Below are positions 1 to 7,692 of a DNA stretch of 12,781 nt, in pieces (the first letter of the stretch is position 1; every line of letters begins with the position of its first letter). Under the pieces are notes generated by a model. The model saw only the letters and a list, made by a program, of their open reading frames with translations, had not been told where the DNA came from and did not search any database. Origin of the DNA: Planctomycetaceae bacterium (GTDB lineage Bacteria; Planctomycetota; Planctomycetia; Pirellulales; UBA1268); the NCBI GenBank assembly GCA_947440895.1, contig CANETO010000017.1:1-12781 (forward strand). The letters run 5' to 3'. The translations under genes were made by a program, and so were the position numbers.

Positions 1-2728
1 GATCGCGTTCAACCGCGAGGAGTTCGACCAGAAGGTGCAGCGCGGCCTCGACCTCTCGCCGGTGAGCGAGGTGCTCGTCGAAGAGTCGATCCTCGGCTGG
101 AAGGAATACGAGATGGAGGTGATGCGCGACGCGGACGACAACGCCGTCGTGATCTGCTCCATCGAAAACTTCGATCCCTGCGGCGTGCATACCGGCGATT
201 CGATCACGGTCGCCCCGGCGCTCACGCTCACCGACCGACAGTATCAACGGATGCGCGACGCCAGCTTCGCCGTGATTCGGGCCATCGGGGTCGAGACGGG
301 CGGTTCGAACATCCAGTTCGCCGTGCATCCCGAGAACGGCCGGATGATCGTGATCGAGATGAACCCTCGCGTCAGCCGGTCGAGCGCGCTGGCGAGCAAG
401 GCCACCGGCTTCCCGATCGCGAAGATCGCCGCCAAGCTGGCGGTGGGCTGGCGGCTGCACGAACTCCCCAACGACATCACCCGGCGGACGAAGGCCTGCT
501 TCGAGCCATCGATCGACTACGTCGTGGTGAAAGTGCCCCGGTTCGCCTTCGAGAAATTCCCCGAGGCCGACAGTCGGCTCACCACGCAGATGAAGAGCGT
601 CGGCGAGACGATGGCGATCGGTCGCACATTTAAAGAAGCCTTTCAGAAGGCGCTCCGTGGCCTGGAAGTCGGCAGCTTCGGCTTCGGCTGCGACGGCAAG
701 GACCTCTGGGGGACCGCGGCGGAGCCGGCCCTCGATGACATCCGAGCCCGCGTGGCAACGGCCGATCCCGACCGGGTCTGGTATCTCCGGTATGCGTTCA
801 AGGCCGGCATGACCGTCGAGGAACTCCACGAACTCACCGCCATCGACCGCTGGTTCCTCGACCAGCTCCAGCAGATCGTGGAAATCGAAAGCCTGATTCG
901 TACGGTCGGCTCATTGACTGCGATCGACGATGCGCTCCTGCGGCATGCGAAGCAGGCGGGCTTCTCCGACAGGCAACTGGCCGTGATGCTCGGCGCCTCG
1001 GAGATGGACATCCGTGACGACCGCAAACGGCGGGGAATCGTCGCCACCTACAAGGCGGTCGACACCTGCGCCGCCGAGTTCGAGGCCCAGACTCCCTACT
1101 ACTACTCCACCTGGGAGGAAGAGGACGAAGCCCGTCCGAAAGAGCCCGGCAAGAAACGGGTGATGATCCTCGGTGGTGGCCCCAACCGCATTGGGCAGGG
1201 CATTGAGTTTGACTACTGCTGCTGCCACGCCAGCTTCGCGCTTCGCGAGATGGGGATCGAGAGCGTGATGGTCAATTCCAACCCCGAGACGGTGAGCACC
1301 GACTACGACACGAGCGACATGCTCTTCTTCGAGCCGCTCACCTGCGAGGACGTCCTCAACATCGCCGACCGTATCCAGCCCGATGGCGTGATCGTGCAAC
1401 TCGGCGGACAGACCCCGCTCAACCTCGCCAGGGCGCTTTCTGCGGCCGGACTGCCGATCATCGGCACGAGTGTCGACACGATCGAGATGGCGGAGGACCG
1501 CGAAAAGTTCCGCGAACTGCTCGACCGCCTCGGGCTCAAGCAGCCGGCCAGCGGCATTGCGCGAACGCTGGAGCAGGCCCGCCGCGAGGTGGCCAGGATC
1601 GGCTTCCCTTCGCTCGTGCGGCCCAGTTTTGTGCTCGGCGGACGGGCGATGGAGATCTGCTACGACCACGTGCAGTTCGAGCGGTATGTCGCCGAGGCCT
1701 TTGCCGTGGCCCAAGGGCAGCCGGTGCTGATCGACCGGTTCCTCGAGGATGCGATCGAGGTCGACGTCGACTGCATCTGTGACGGCCGCGACGTGATCGT
1801 TGCCGGCGTGATGGAGCACATCGAGGAGGCTGGCGTTCACTCCGGCGATTCGGCCTGCTGCATTCCGCCGCACAGCCTGTCGGTGGAGGTGGTCGACGAG
1901 ATCAAACAGGCCGCCGCACGCATGGCGAGAGCCCTGGGTGTGGTCGGGCTGATGAATGTGCAGTTCGCCGTCAAGAAGGAGGATGGGAAGCCGACGCTGT
2001 ATGTGATCGAAGTGAACCCACGGGCGAGTCGCACCGTGCCGTTCGTCGCCAAGGCGACGGGCCTGCCGGTGGCAAAGGTGGCGGTGAAGGTGATGGCGGG
2101 AGTGACGCTCGCGGAGCAGGGGATCGTGGCCGACCCGCTGCCAGCCCACGTGAGCGTGAAAGAGAGCGTGTTTCCGTTCGTGAAGTTCGCCGGCGTCGAC
2201 ATTGCCCTGGGCCCGGAGATGCGAAGCACCGGCGAGGTGATGGGCGTGAGCGACCGCTTCAGCATCGCCTTCGCGAAGAGCCAGATTGCGGCCGGCATCC
2301 TGCTGCCGCAAAAAGGAAGGATCTTCCTCAGCGTGGCGAGTCCGCAGGCCAAGGAGATGATGGTGGGGCTGGCCCGCCGGCTCTTGGCGATGGGCTTCGA
2401 GTTGATCGCGACCTCCGGCACCGCGAGGGCGCTCACCGAGGCGGGTATCGCGGTCGAGATCGTGAAGAAACTGCAGGAGGGTCATCCGAACCTGATCGAT
2501 TCGCTGATCGACGGCCGCGTGCAGCTGATCTTCAACACGCCGCGGGGCAAGGGGGCGAGAACCGACGAGGGCCGCATCCGGGCCGCGAGCGTGCAGTACG
2601 GCGTGCCCTGCATTACTACGCTGCCTGCAGCGGAGGCCTGCGTGCTGGCGATGGAGGCCCTCCGCACCGAGCAGCTGGAAGTGCAGGCGATCCAGGACCG
2701 CTTCCCGGAGAGCGTCGCGGCCCGGTGA
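1..2728 (+). CDS. carB: Carbamoyl-phosphate synthase large subunit (5'-truncated by window edge)
   Basis: CarB makes carbamoyl phosphate from bicarbonate, ammonia delivered by the CarA glutaminase, and two ATP, feeding arginine and pyrimidine synthesis in the cytosol. The reading frame is open from base 2 (codons I-A-F-N-R-E-E-F), so the gene begins outside the window. By comparison with the ~1073-residue E. coli protein as I recall it, roughly 190 N-terminal residues are missing. Seen in order: the end of the first ATP-grasp domain (EYEMEV, ENFDPCGVHTGDS, EMNPRVSRSSALASKATGFP), the oligomerisation domain (about 770-1110), the second ATP-grasp half starting at LGGGPNRIGQGIEFDYCC (about 1170-1220) with LGGRAMEI, EHIEEAGVHSGDSA and EVNPRASRTVPFV, then the MGS-like allosteric domain (about 2310-2680) with ATSGTA and FNTPRG. 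The gene ends at TGA 2726-2728. No frameshift is seen. Whether carA lies upstream is unknown. Confidence 0.97.
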   Translation, partial: IAFNREEFDQKVQRGLDLSPVSEVLVEESILGWKEYEMEVMRDADDNAVVICSIENFDPCGVHTGDSITVAPALTLTDRQYQRMRDASFAVIRAIGVETGGSNIQFAVHPENGRMIVIEMNPRVSRSSALASKATGFPIAKIAAKLAVGWRLHELPNDITRRTKACFEPSIDYVVVKVPRFAFEKFPEADSRLTTQMKSVGETMAIGRTFKEAFQKALRGLEVGSFGFGCDGKDLWGTAAEPALDDIRARVATADPDRVWYLRYAFKAGMTVEELHELTAIDRWFLDQLQQIVEIESLIRTVGSLTAIDDALLRHAKQAGFSDRQLAVMLGASEMDIRDDRKRRGIVATYKAVDTCAAEFEAQTPYYYSTWEEEDEARPKEPGKKRVMILGGGPNRIGQGIEFDYCCCHASFALREMGIESVMVNSNPETVSTDYDTSDMLFFEPLTCEDVLNIADRIQPDGVIVQLGGQTPLNLARALSAAGLPIIGTSVDTIEMAEDREKFRELLDRLGLKQPASGIARTLEQARREVARIGFPSLVRPSFVLGGRAMEICYDHVQFERYVAEAFAVAQGQPVLIDRFLEDAIEVDVDCICDGRDVIVAGVMEHIEEAGVHSGDSACCIPPHSLSVEVVDEIKQAAARMARALGVVGLMNVQFAVKKEDGKPTLYVIEVNPRASRTVPFVAKATGLPVAKVAVKVMAGVTLAEQGIVADPLPAHVSVKESVFPFVKFAGVDIALGPEMRSTGEVMGVSDRFSIAFAKSQIAAGILLPQKGRIFLSVASPQAKEMMVGLARRLLAMGFELIATSGTARALTEAGIAVEIVKKLQEGHPNLIDSLIDGRVQLIFNTPRGKGARTDEGRIRAASVQYGVPCITTLPAAEACVLAMEALRTEQLEVQAIQDRFPESVAAR

Positions 2729-2730
2729 CC

Positions 2731-2762
2731 GCCCTCAGCCTCGCTTGAGGGCGGCACGTTTT
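2731..2762 (+). terminator. Possible carB terminator hairpin
   Basis: A perfect 7-bp stem (GCCCTCA 2731-2737 with TGAGGGC 2746-2752, 8-base loop) starts two bases after the carB stop. The only T run nearby is CGTTTT at 2757-2762, six bases past the stem, which is weak for a Rho-independent terminator. It runs directly into the repeat hairpin at 2751-2774, so the two may work together or be alternative folds. The stem is seen; the terminator role is inferred. Confidence 0.35.
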
Positions 2763-2774
2763 CCAACGTGGCGG
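2751..2774 (-). repeat. Intergenic GAA-loop hairpin repeat, copy 1 (GGAA loop variant)
   Basis: On the + strand CACGTT (2755-2760) and AACGTG (2765-2770) form a perfect 6-bp stem. Read on the - strand the loop is GGAA. Fifteen bases (2758-2772) recur exactly, inverted, at 10991-11005, and 13 bases (2750-2762) recur directly at 10932-10944. It belongs to the same family as the elements at 5271-5297, 10928-10954 and 10971-11007, but its stem is shorter. Confidence 0.6.
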
Positions 2775-2791
2775 ATGTGACGGCAGTTGGG

Positions 2792-2800
2792 TGGTATCCT
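2792..2800 (+). promoter_or_regulatory. Candidate extended -10 promoter for rlmKL
   Basis: TGG-TATCCT fits the extended -10 pattern TGnTATAAT (TG at 2792-2793, hexamer 2795-2800). The hexamer ends only 5 bases before ATG 2806, so transcription would start at or next to the start codon (leaderless mRNA). No -35 box of the TTGACA type is visible at 16-18 bp, and there is no Shine-Dalgarno sequence before this ATG. This is inference from sequence only. The site at 5439-5447 has the same arrangement. Confidence 0.3.
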
Positions 2801-2805
2801 GCGGT

Positions 2806-5250
2806 ATGCCTGTTTCCTTTCCCACCGTGCCACCCACCCCGCGTCCGCTTCCGGCGCCGTCGCCTGACGAGCCGCCGCGGTTCACGGCCCGCACGCTCGA
2901 AGGCCTCGAATGGATCCTCGCCCGCGAACTGGAGCAGGTGGGGGCGCAGGACCTCCGCATCGGTCGGCGGACGATCGAATTTTCGGCCGCTCCCGGGGCT
3001 GAGAAGGAGACGCTCTACCGGACGGTGCTTGAGAGTCGGACGGCGATCCGCGTACTCGAGCCGCTTGGGCGGTTTCGCGTCGACTCCCCCGATTCGCTCT
3101 ATCGCGCGATGCAGGAGGTCGACTGGACGGAGCAGCTCAAGACCTCCGACACGCTGCGGGTCGATGCCGCGATCCACGACACGTTTCTCACGCATTCGCT
3201 CTACGCCGCCCAGATCGTCAAGGATGCGATCGTCGATCAGCTCCGCACGCCCAGCGGCAAGCGTCCCAGCGTGCAACTCCGGGGGGCAACGCTCCGGCTG
3301 GGGCTGCATCTGGTGGGCGACACGGCGACGATCTTCCGCGATGCGGCCGGTCGGTCGCTCCACCAGCGGGGCTGGAGGATGGGAGAGGTCGACGCGCCAC
3401 TCTCCGAAGTGCTGGCCGCCGGCATTCTCGCCATCACGGGCTGGTGGCGGGCCGGCGAGCGTACGGTTGATGAGGCGACACGCGAGCCCTTGCTCGACCC
3501 AATGTGCGGCTCCGGCACGCTCGTCATCGAGGCGGCAACCATCGCTGCGGGCATGGCACCGGGCTTGTACCGAGCGCGGCGCAAGGCCAATGGCTTCTAT
3601 CGGTTTCGCGACTGCGACCGCGGCCTGTTCGACCGTCTGGTGGCTGAACTCGAGGCCCGCGTCCGAGAGCCGGCCGGAACGTTTCAGGCGAGCGATCTCG
3701 ATCCCAAAGCTGTCGACGCGGCCAAAGCCTGCGCCGCAGCGGCGGGCGTGGCCTCCAGCATCGCGATCGACGTGAAACATTTCGAGCAGGCGAGGCCCGC
3801 TGGCGAGAACGGACTGGTGGTCACCAATCCGCCCTACGGCGAGCGGCTGCCGCTCCCGCGGTCTGCCGCCTTCTTCAGGCGGTTTGGCGACTGGCTCGTG
3901 CAGCACTGCGGCGGCTGGCGGGCTGCCATCCTCGCGGCCGACACGCCTGCTGCTGGTCAGCTCGGCCTGCGTCCCACCTATCGCGTGCCGCTCTCCAACG
4001 GTCCGATCGCGTGCCGGCTGCTGGAGGTGGAAATCAGGAGGCGTGAAGTTCAGGCACAACCAACTGCCGATACCCCACATCCCCCGGGAGACACCGGCAC
4101 CCCCGATGCTGAGCGACGGGATCGGCGGAAGCTCGACGAGCATGGGAGCTTTCGCCCTGACGAGGAAAGCGGCTCCGTCGTGGGTGAAGGCGAAAGATCC
4201 CCGCGAGGAGACTTCTGCCGTCCCGGCGACAATCCGCCCCGCGAGATGTCTTCTCCCGGACACGCTCCGCCACCGCACCGGAGCGGCCGCACGACCGACG
4301 ATCAGATCGGCGACTTCCGCCGCCGGCTCGCGAAGCGGTTCAAACATCTCTCCAAGTGGGCCCGCCGGCAGGGCATCGAGGCGTTTCGTGTCTACGACCG
4401 CGATATCCCCGAGATCCCGCTGGTGATCGACTGGTATGCCGGCTGGCTCCACGCCGCCGAGTATGAGCGGCCGCACGAACGCACCGACATCGAGCACGAA
4501 GTCTGGCTCGACAAGATGATCGAGGCGGCGGCACTGGAACTGGGTGTGCCAGCCATGCAGACTTTTTTGAAGGTGCGCCGACGGCAACGCGACGGCGGGC
4601 AGTATGAGAAAGTCGACCAGCGGCAGGCGGTGCTCTCGGTGAAGGAGGGCGACCTGTCGTTCGAGGTCAACATCTCCGACTATCTCGATACGGGACTGTT
4701 CCTCGACCACCGTCAGACGCGGGCCATGGTGCGCGACGAGGCCGCCGGCAAACGGATGCTCAATCTCTTCTGCTACACCGGCAGCTTCTCGGTCTACGCG
4801 GCGGCGGGTGGAGCCAAGGAGACGGTGAGCGTCGATCTCTCCAACACCTATCTCGAATGGACGCGAACGAACCTCGCCAAGAACGGCTTCAAGGACGCGG
4901 GCCGTCACCGGATCGTGAGGGACGAGGCCCGGGCCTTCCTCGAGCACCGCGCCAATCGCGGCGAGCCGCCTTTCGACCTCGTCGTAGTCGATCCACCGAC
5001 CTACTCGCGGTCGGCAAAGAGCGAAACGCCGTGGGACGTTGAACGCGACCATGCGGAACTCTTGGAACTGGTGGCGAAGAATCTCGTCACCGGGGGGATC
5101 GTCTACTTTTCAACCAACTTCCGGCGGTTTCATCTTGCCGAGGAGCAGCTGTCGGTCCTCTACGCCGTCCGCGAGATCACCAATCGGACGATTCCCGAGG
5201 ATTTCAGGAATGAACGCATCCACCGAGCCTGGCGGCTGGTGAAGCGGTAG
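2806..5250 (+). CDS. rlmL: Fused 23S rRNA guanine methyltransferase, RlmKL type
   Basis: This is a bifunctional SAM-dependent enzyme expected to make m2G2445 (RlmL half) and m7G2069 (RlmK half) in 23S rRNA, numbered as in E. coli. With ATG 2806 it is 814 residues, against about 702 in E. coli. Order: a proline-rich N-tip, a THUMP RNA-binding region (about 60-165), the first methyltransferase with SAM loop DPMCGSGT (231-238) and catalytic NPPYGERL (341-348), an ~87-residue linker (414-500), then the RlmK half with RRRLAKRFKHLSKWARRQGI, DYLDTGLFLDHR (625-636), NLFCYTGSF (653 on) and DPPTYS (729-734). An in-frame GTG at 2791 would add five residues. I prefer ATG 2806 because an extended -10 box sits at 2792-2800, over that GTG. 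The linker accounts for most of the extra length and is polar with unusual codons. The gene stands between two hairpin-bearing gaps, so it is probably its own transcript. Confidence 0.93.
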   Translation: MPVSFPTVPPTPRPLPAPSPDEPPRFTARTLEGLEWILARELEQVGAQDLRIGRRTIEFSAAPGAEKETLYRTVLESRTAIRVLEPLGRFRVDSPDSLYRAMQEVDWTEQLKTSDTLRVDAAIHDTFLTHSLYAAQIVKDAIVDQLRTPSGKRPSVQLRGATLRLGLHLVGDTATIFRDAAGRSLHQRGWRMGEVDAPLSEVLAAGILAITGWWRAGERTVDEATREPLLDPMCGSGTLVIEAATIAAGMAPGLYRARRKANGFYRFRDCDRGLFDRLVAELEARVREPAGTFQASDLDPKAVDAAKACAAAAGVASSIAIDVKHFEQARPAGENGLVVTNPPYGERLPLPRSAAFFRRFGDWLVQHCGGWRAAILAADTPAAGQLGLRPTYRVPLSNGPIACRLLEVEIRRREVQAQPTADTPHPPGDTGTPDAERRDRRKLDEHGSFRPDEESGSVVGEGERSPRGDFCRPGDNPPREMSSPGHAPPPHRSGRTTDDQIGDFRRRLAKRFKHLSKWARRQGIEAFRVYDRDIPEIPLVIDWYAGWLHAAEYERPHERTDIEHEVWLDKMIEAAALELGVPAMQTFLKVRRRQRDGGQYEKVDQRQAVLSVKEGDLSFEVNISDYLDTGLFLDHRQTRAMVRDEAAGKRMLNLFCYTGSFSVYAAAGGAKETVSVDLSNTYLEWTRTNLAKNGFKDAGRHRIVRDEARAFLEHRANRGEPPFDLVVVDPPTYSRSAKSETPWDVERDHAELLELVAKNLVTGGIVYFSTNFRRFHLAEEQLSVLYAVREITNRTIPEDFRNERIHRAWRLVKR
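4045..4305 (+). other. Extra linker segment inside rlmKL with inverted repeats
   Basis: These ~87 codons join the RlmL and RlmK halves and have no counterpart in the E. coli enzyme as I recall it. The protein is polar, rich in Pro, Gly, Asp, Glu and Arg, and looks disordered. Codons such as AGA, GGA, CAA, CCA, GCA and ACT, rare in the rest of the window, cluster here. At DNA level CCGGGAGA (4084-4091) and TCTCCCGG (4252-4259) are 8-bp inverted repeats. CTTTCGCC (4149-4156) and GGCGAAAG (4189-4196) form a second inverted pair inside them, and the string CCCCGCGAG recurs near 4198 and 4237. This fits either a fast-evolving linker or an in-frame inserted repeat element. The repeats are seen; the origin is inferred. 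Confidence 0.5.
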
Positions 5251-5270
5251 GCCTTGTGGCCACGAATTCA

Positions 5271-5297
5271 CGGCAAGTTGAAAACTTGCCGCCACGA
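5271..5297 (+). repeat. Intergenic GAA-loop hairpin repeat, copy 2
   Basis: CGGCAAGTT (5271-5279), loop GAA (5280-5282), AACTTGCCG (5283-5291): a perfect 9-bp stem followed by CCACGA. The 27-base unit is matched at 26 of 27 positions, on the opposite strand, by 10928-10954. It lies 20 bp after the rlmKL stop. No T run follows the stem, so it is not a classical Rho-independent terminator, although it may protect or end the rlmKL mRNA. The rest of the 204-bp gap (5251-5454) holds an imperfect inverted repeat (5339-5392) and a candidate promoter at 5439-5447; I see no gene in it. Confidence 0.8.
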
Positions 5298-5438
5298 CGG
5301 GAGCGCAGCCGGTCGGGGGCACGCGCAGATGCCGGTGAACTTTGACTGAAAGCGTTGGCGCACCATGTCTATGGAGAATACAACGTCAAAGTCCGCCGGC
5401 GTCGAGCATGAGCCCCGCCGGCGCAGCGGCCCAGGGTC

Positions 5439-5447
5439 TGCTAAAGT
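5439..5447 (+). promoter_or_regulatory. Candidate extended -10 promoter for the liv operon
   Basis: TGC-TAAAGT matches the extended -10 form TGnTAnnnT (TG 5439-5440, hexamer 5442-5447). The hexamer ends 7 bases before ATG 5455, which puts the likely transcription start at or next to the start codon. No Shine-Dalgarno sequence precedes that ATG. A lone TTGACT at 5342-5347 resembles a -35 box but has no -10 partner at suitable spacing. Inference only, strengthened by the same layout before rlmKL. Confidence 0.35.
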
Positions 5448-5454
5448 ATCAGCC

Positions 5455-6732
5455 ATGATGCCGCGAATCTCCGCCATACTGCTCTTCGGCTTCCTTCTTG
5501 CGGGCTGTCGGCCCGCCGACCCCACGCTCGTCACCATCGTCTCCAGCCTGCCGAGAACCGGCAGTGCGAAGCAGCAGTCGGACACGATCGTGCGGGGCAT
5601 CCGGATGGCGATCGAGGAGGCCGGAGGCAGGGTCGGGCCGTATCGGGTGGAGTATCTCGACCTCGACGATTCCACGGCGGCGGCCGGACAGTGGACCAGC
5701 GAGGCCGAGGCCGCCAATGCCCGCCGCGCCCTGCAGGATCCCGACGTGGTCGCCTACCTCGGCACCTTCAACTCAGGTGCCGCGAAGGTATCGATGCCAA
5801 TCTTGAACTTGGGCGACCTCTTGATGGTGTCGCCGGCCAACACGGCCGTGGGGCTCACGAAGCCCGGCCTCGGGGAGCCGGGGGAGCCGGGGGTCTACCG
5901 GCCCACCGGGCGACTCAACTACACGCGGGTCGTGCCCGCCGACGACCTGCAGGGGCCGCTGTCGGCCGACTGGGCCAAGCGGCGAGGCGTGAAGACCGTC
6001 TGCATTCTCGATGACAATGAGGTCTACGGGAAAGGGCTGGCCGACCTCTTCGACGAGCGGTGCCGGGAGATCGGCATCGAGGTGCTGGCGCACGATTCGA
6101 TCGACGCCAAGGCGCAGGAATTTAAGTCGTTGATGGCGAGCATCAAGGCGGCGAAGCCCGACCTCGTCTACTTTGGCGGCACCACGCAGAGCAAGGGCGG
6201 ACAACTTGCCAAGGACATGGCCAGTGCCGGCATCGGCGCGATGCTTCTGGTGCCGGATGGCTGCCGCGAGCAGGTGTTCATCGATTCGGCCGGAGCCGCC
6301 AACCTGGAGGGGCGGTGCTTCGTGACGTTTGGTGGACTGCCACCGGAAAAGCTCACCGGCAAGGGGCACACCTTCGTGGAACGCTACCGGGAAAAGTATC
6401 ACGAACTCCCGGAAGCCTATGCGGTCTACGGCTACGAGGCCGCCTGCGTGGCGCTCGAGGCGATTCGTCAGGCCGGGACAAAGGATCGTCGCGCGATCTC
6501 CGACGCGGCTCTGGCGATCCGTGACTTCGACGGGGCCCTTGGGCACTGGGGCTTCGACGCCAACGGCGACACGACCATGCGGACGCTGACGGTCAGCGTC
6601 GTGAAAAACGGCCGCTTTGAGTTCGAGGAGATCCTCGACGTCGACGCTCCCGCGGAGGGGGACGGCGCGGACGGAGCCCCACCCGGTGGCGCGGCCGCAG
6701 ATGGTGCTGCACAGACGGAGCCTGCGCTGTAA
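5455..6732 (+). CDS. livK: ABC importer substrate-binding lipoprotein, LivK family
   Basis: This is the extracytoplasmic receptor of the importer, with a type I periplasmic-binding-protein fold (Peripl_BP_6 family, the one used for branched-chain amino acids, amides and urea). It is 425 residues from ATG 5455. The N-terminus is a lipoprotein signal: a charged start, a hydrophobic stretch and lipobox L-L-A-G-C with Cys18, implying lipid anchoring. This signal is why I reject the in-frame ATG at 5365, which would bury it behind 30 polar residues. ATG 5458 is equally possible. Family features: the opening phrase after the signal (VTIVSSLPRTGSA), AYLGTFNSGAAKVSMPILN, VSPANTAVGLTKPG, YTRVVPADDLQG, CILDDNEVYGKGLADLF and YFGGTTQSKGGQLAKD. 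The C-terminus (about 6637-6729) is an Ala/Gly/Pro/Asp-rich tail. The ligand cannot be told from sequence: the Liv assignment is to the family, not to leucine. Confidence 0.9.
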   Translation: MMPRISAILLFGFLLAGCRPADPTLVTIVSSLPRTGSAKQQSDTIVRGIRMAIEEAGGRVGPYRVEYLDLDDSTAAAGQWTSEAEAANARRALQDPDVVAYLGTFNSGAAKVSMPILNLGDLLMVSPANTAVGLTKPGLGEPGEPGVYRPTGRLNYTRVVPADDLQGPLSADWAKRRGVKTVCILDDNEVYGKGLADLFDERCREIGIEVLAHDSIDAKAQEFKSLMASIKAAKPDLVYFGGTTQSKGGQLAKDMASAGIGAMLLVPDGCREQVFIDSAGAANLEGRCFVTFGGLPPEKLTGKGHTFVERYREKYHELPEAYAVYGYEAACVALEAIRQAGTKDRRAISDAALAIRDFDGALGHWGFDANGDTTMRTLTVSVVKNGRFEFEEILDVDAPAEGDGADGAPPGGAAADGAAQTEPAL

Positions 6733-6774
6733 AACTCTCGCACCGTCGCAGCCCCGTTTTCTGAAAGCCCGCCT

Positions 6775-7692
6775 GTGTCCGTCCAGTTCTTTCTCCAGCA
6801 GTGCCTGATCGGACTGACCAACGGCGCGCTCGTGGCGCTCGTGGCACTCGGCTACACGATGGTCTACGGGATCATCGGGCTGATCAATTTCGCCCACGGC
6901 GACCTGATCATGCTGGGGGCCTGCCTGGCCCTGTCGCTGGTGACAGCCCTCGGCCTTGCCACGGCTGGGCCGACGGCCACGTGGCTGGGCATCGCCCTCT
7001 TGATCGTGGCCTGTGGTCTCTTCTGCGGCACGCTGAACGTCTGTGTCGACCGGATCGTCTACAAACCGTTGCGAAATGCGCCGAAGCTCGCGCCGCTCGT
7101 CTCCGCGATCGGGGTGTCGTTCATCTTCATGAACATCGGGCTGTTCTGGATCGGCCCCTCCGACCGATCCTTTCCCGAATTACTCCCCTCCACCAACCTG
7201 TTGCCGGGCGAGGGGCTGCAGTTCACCTGGAAGGACCTGCTCGTTCTCGTCGTCGTCGTGCCACTGATGCTTGGACTGTCGCTTCTGGTGAAGACGACCC
7301 GCCTGGGCAGGGCGATGAGGGCCGTGTCGCAGGATCCGACCGCGGCGGCGCTGGTGGGCGTGGATGTCGACCGTGTGATCGCCGCCACATTCTTCATCGG
7401 CGGGGCGCTTGGCGGGGCGGCGAGCGTGATCTATGGGCTCTATATCAATACCATCGGCTTCCAGATGGGCTTTCAGAACGGCCTCTATGCGTTCACCGCC
7501 GCAGTGCTCGGCGGCATTGGCAGCATTCCGGGTGCGGTCGTGGGAGGCCTGGTGATCGGATTTGTCCGCTCACTGTCGAGCGCCTATGTCGGCGAACGGT
7601 GGACCGGCGCGATCGTGTTTGCGATTCTGATCGTGATCCTCGTGTTTCGGCCGGAAGGCCTGCTCGGCCGCAGGACGAAGGAGAAGGTATGA
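6775..7692 (+). CDS. livH: ABC importer permease, LivH family
   Basis: First transmembrane subunit of the importer (305 residues; E. coli LivH is about 308). It is hydrophobic throughout, with about eight membrane segments. The family hallmark GYTMVYGIIGLINFAHGDL is near residues 27-45, and the C-terminal half carries the loop TRLGRAMRAVSQDPTAAALVG, which contacts the ATPases in this family, followed by AAVLGGIGSIPGAVVGG. It ends FRPEGLLGRR, also typical. The start is GTG 6775, 42 bp after livK; the next in-frame Met codons would delete conserved sequence. Only a weak GAAAG (6763-6767) precedes it. The stop overlaps the livM start. Confidence 0.93.
   Translation: MSVQFFLQQCLIGLTNGALVALVALGYTMVYGIIGLINFAHGDLIMLGACLALSLVTALGLATAGPTATWLGIALLIVACGLFCGTLNVCVDRIVYKPLRNAPKLAPLVSAIGVSFIFMNIGLFWIGPSDRSFPELLPSTNLLPGEGLQFTWKDLLVLVVVVPLMLGLSLLVKTTRLGRAMRAVSQDPTAAALVGVDVDRVIAATFFIGGALGGAASVIYGLYINTIGFQMGFQNGLYAFTAAVLGGIGSIPGAVVGGLVIGFVRSLSSAYVGERWTGAIVFAILIVILVFRPEGLLGRRTKEKV

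Noticed and set aside
911..2485. 524-codon open frame on the - strand opposite carB
   Set aside because: Shadow of carB: His- and Arg-rich low-complexity product with no family motif.
2482..5052. 856-codon open frame on the - strand across the carB 3' end and rlmKL
   Set aside because: It is antisense to two clearly conserved genes, has no recognisable domain, and long antisense frames are expected in GC-rich genes with biased third positions.
5342..5375. TTGACT at 5342 as a -35 box for livK
   Set aside because: No -10-like hexamer at 16-18 bp spacing, and the site lies about 110 bp before the start codon, far from the better -10 candidate at 5442.
5365..5454. Earlier livK start at ATG 5365
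   Set aside because: It would put 30 polar residues before a perfect lipoprotein signal, and no ribosome site precedes it.
5773..6897. 374-codon open frame on the - strand opposite livK
   Set aside because: Antisense to a well-supported receptor gene, no motif, spans the livK-livH junction.
6801..7688. Upstream extension of the livM frame through livH
   Set aside because: The extension is Arg/Gly-rich junk in the wrong frame of livH; ATG 7689 has a strong Shine-Dalgarno site and the LivM family motifs begin after it.
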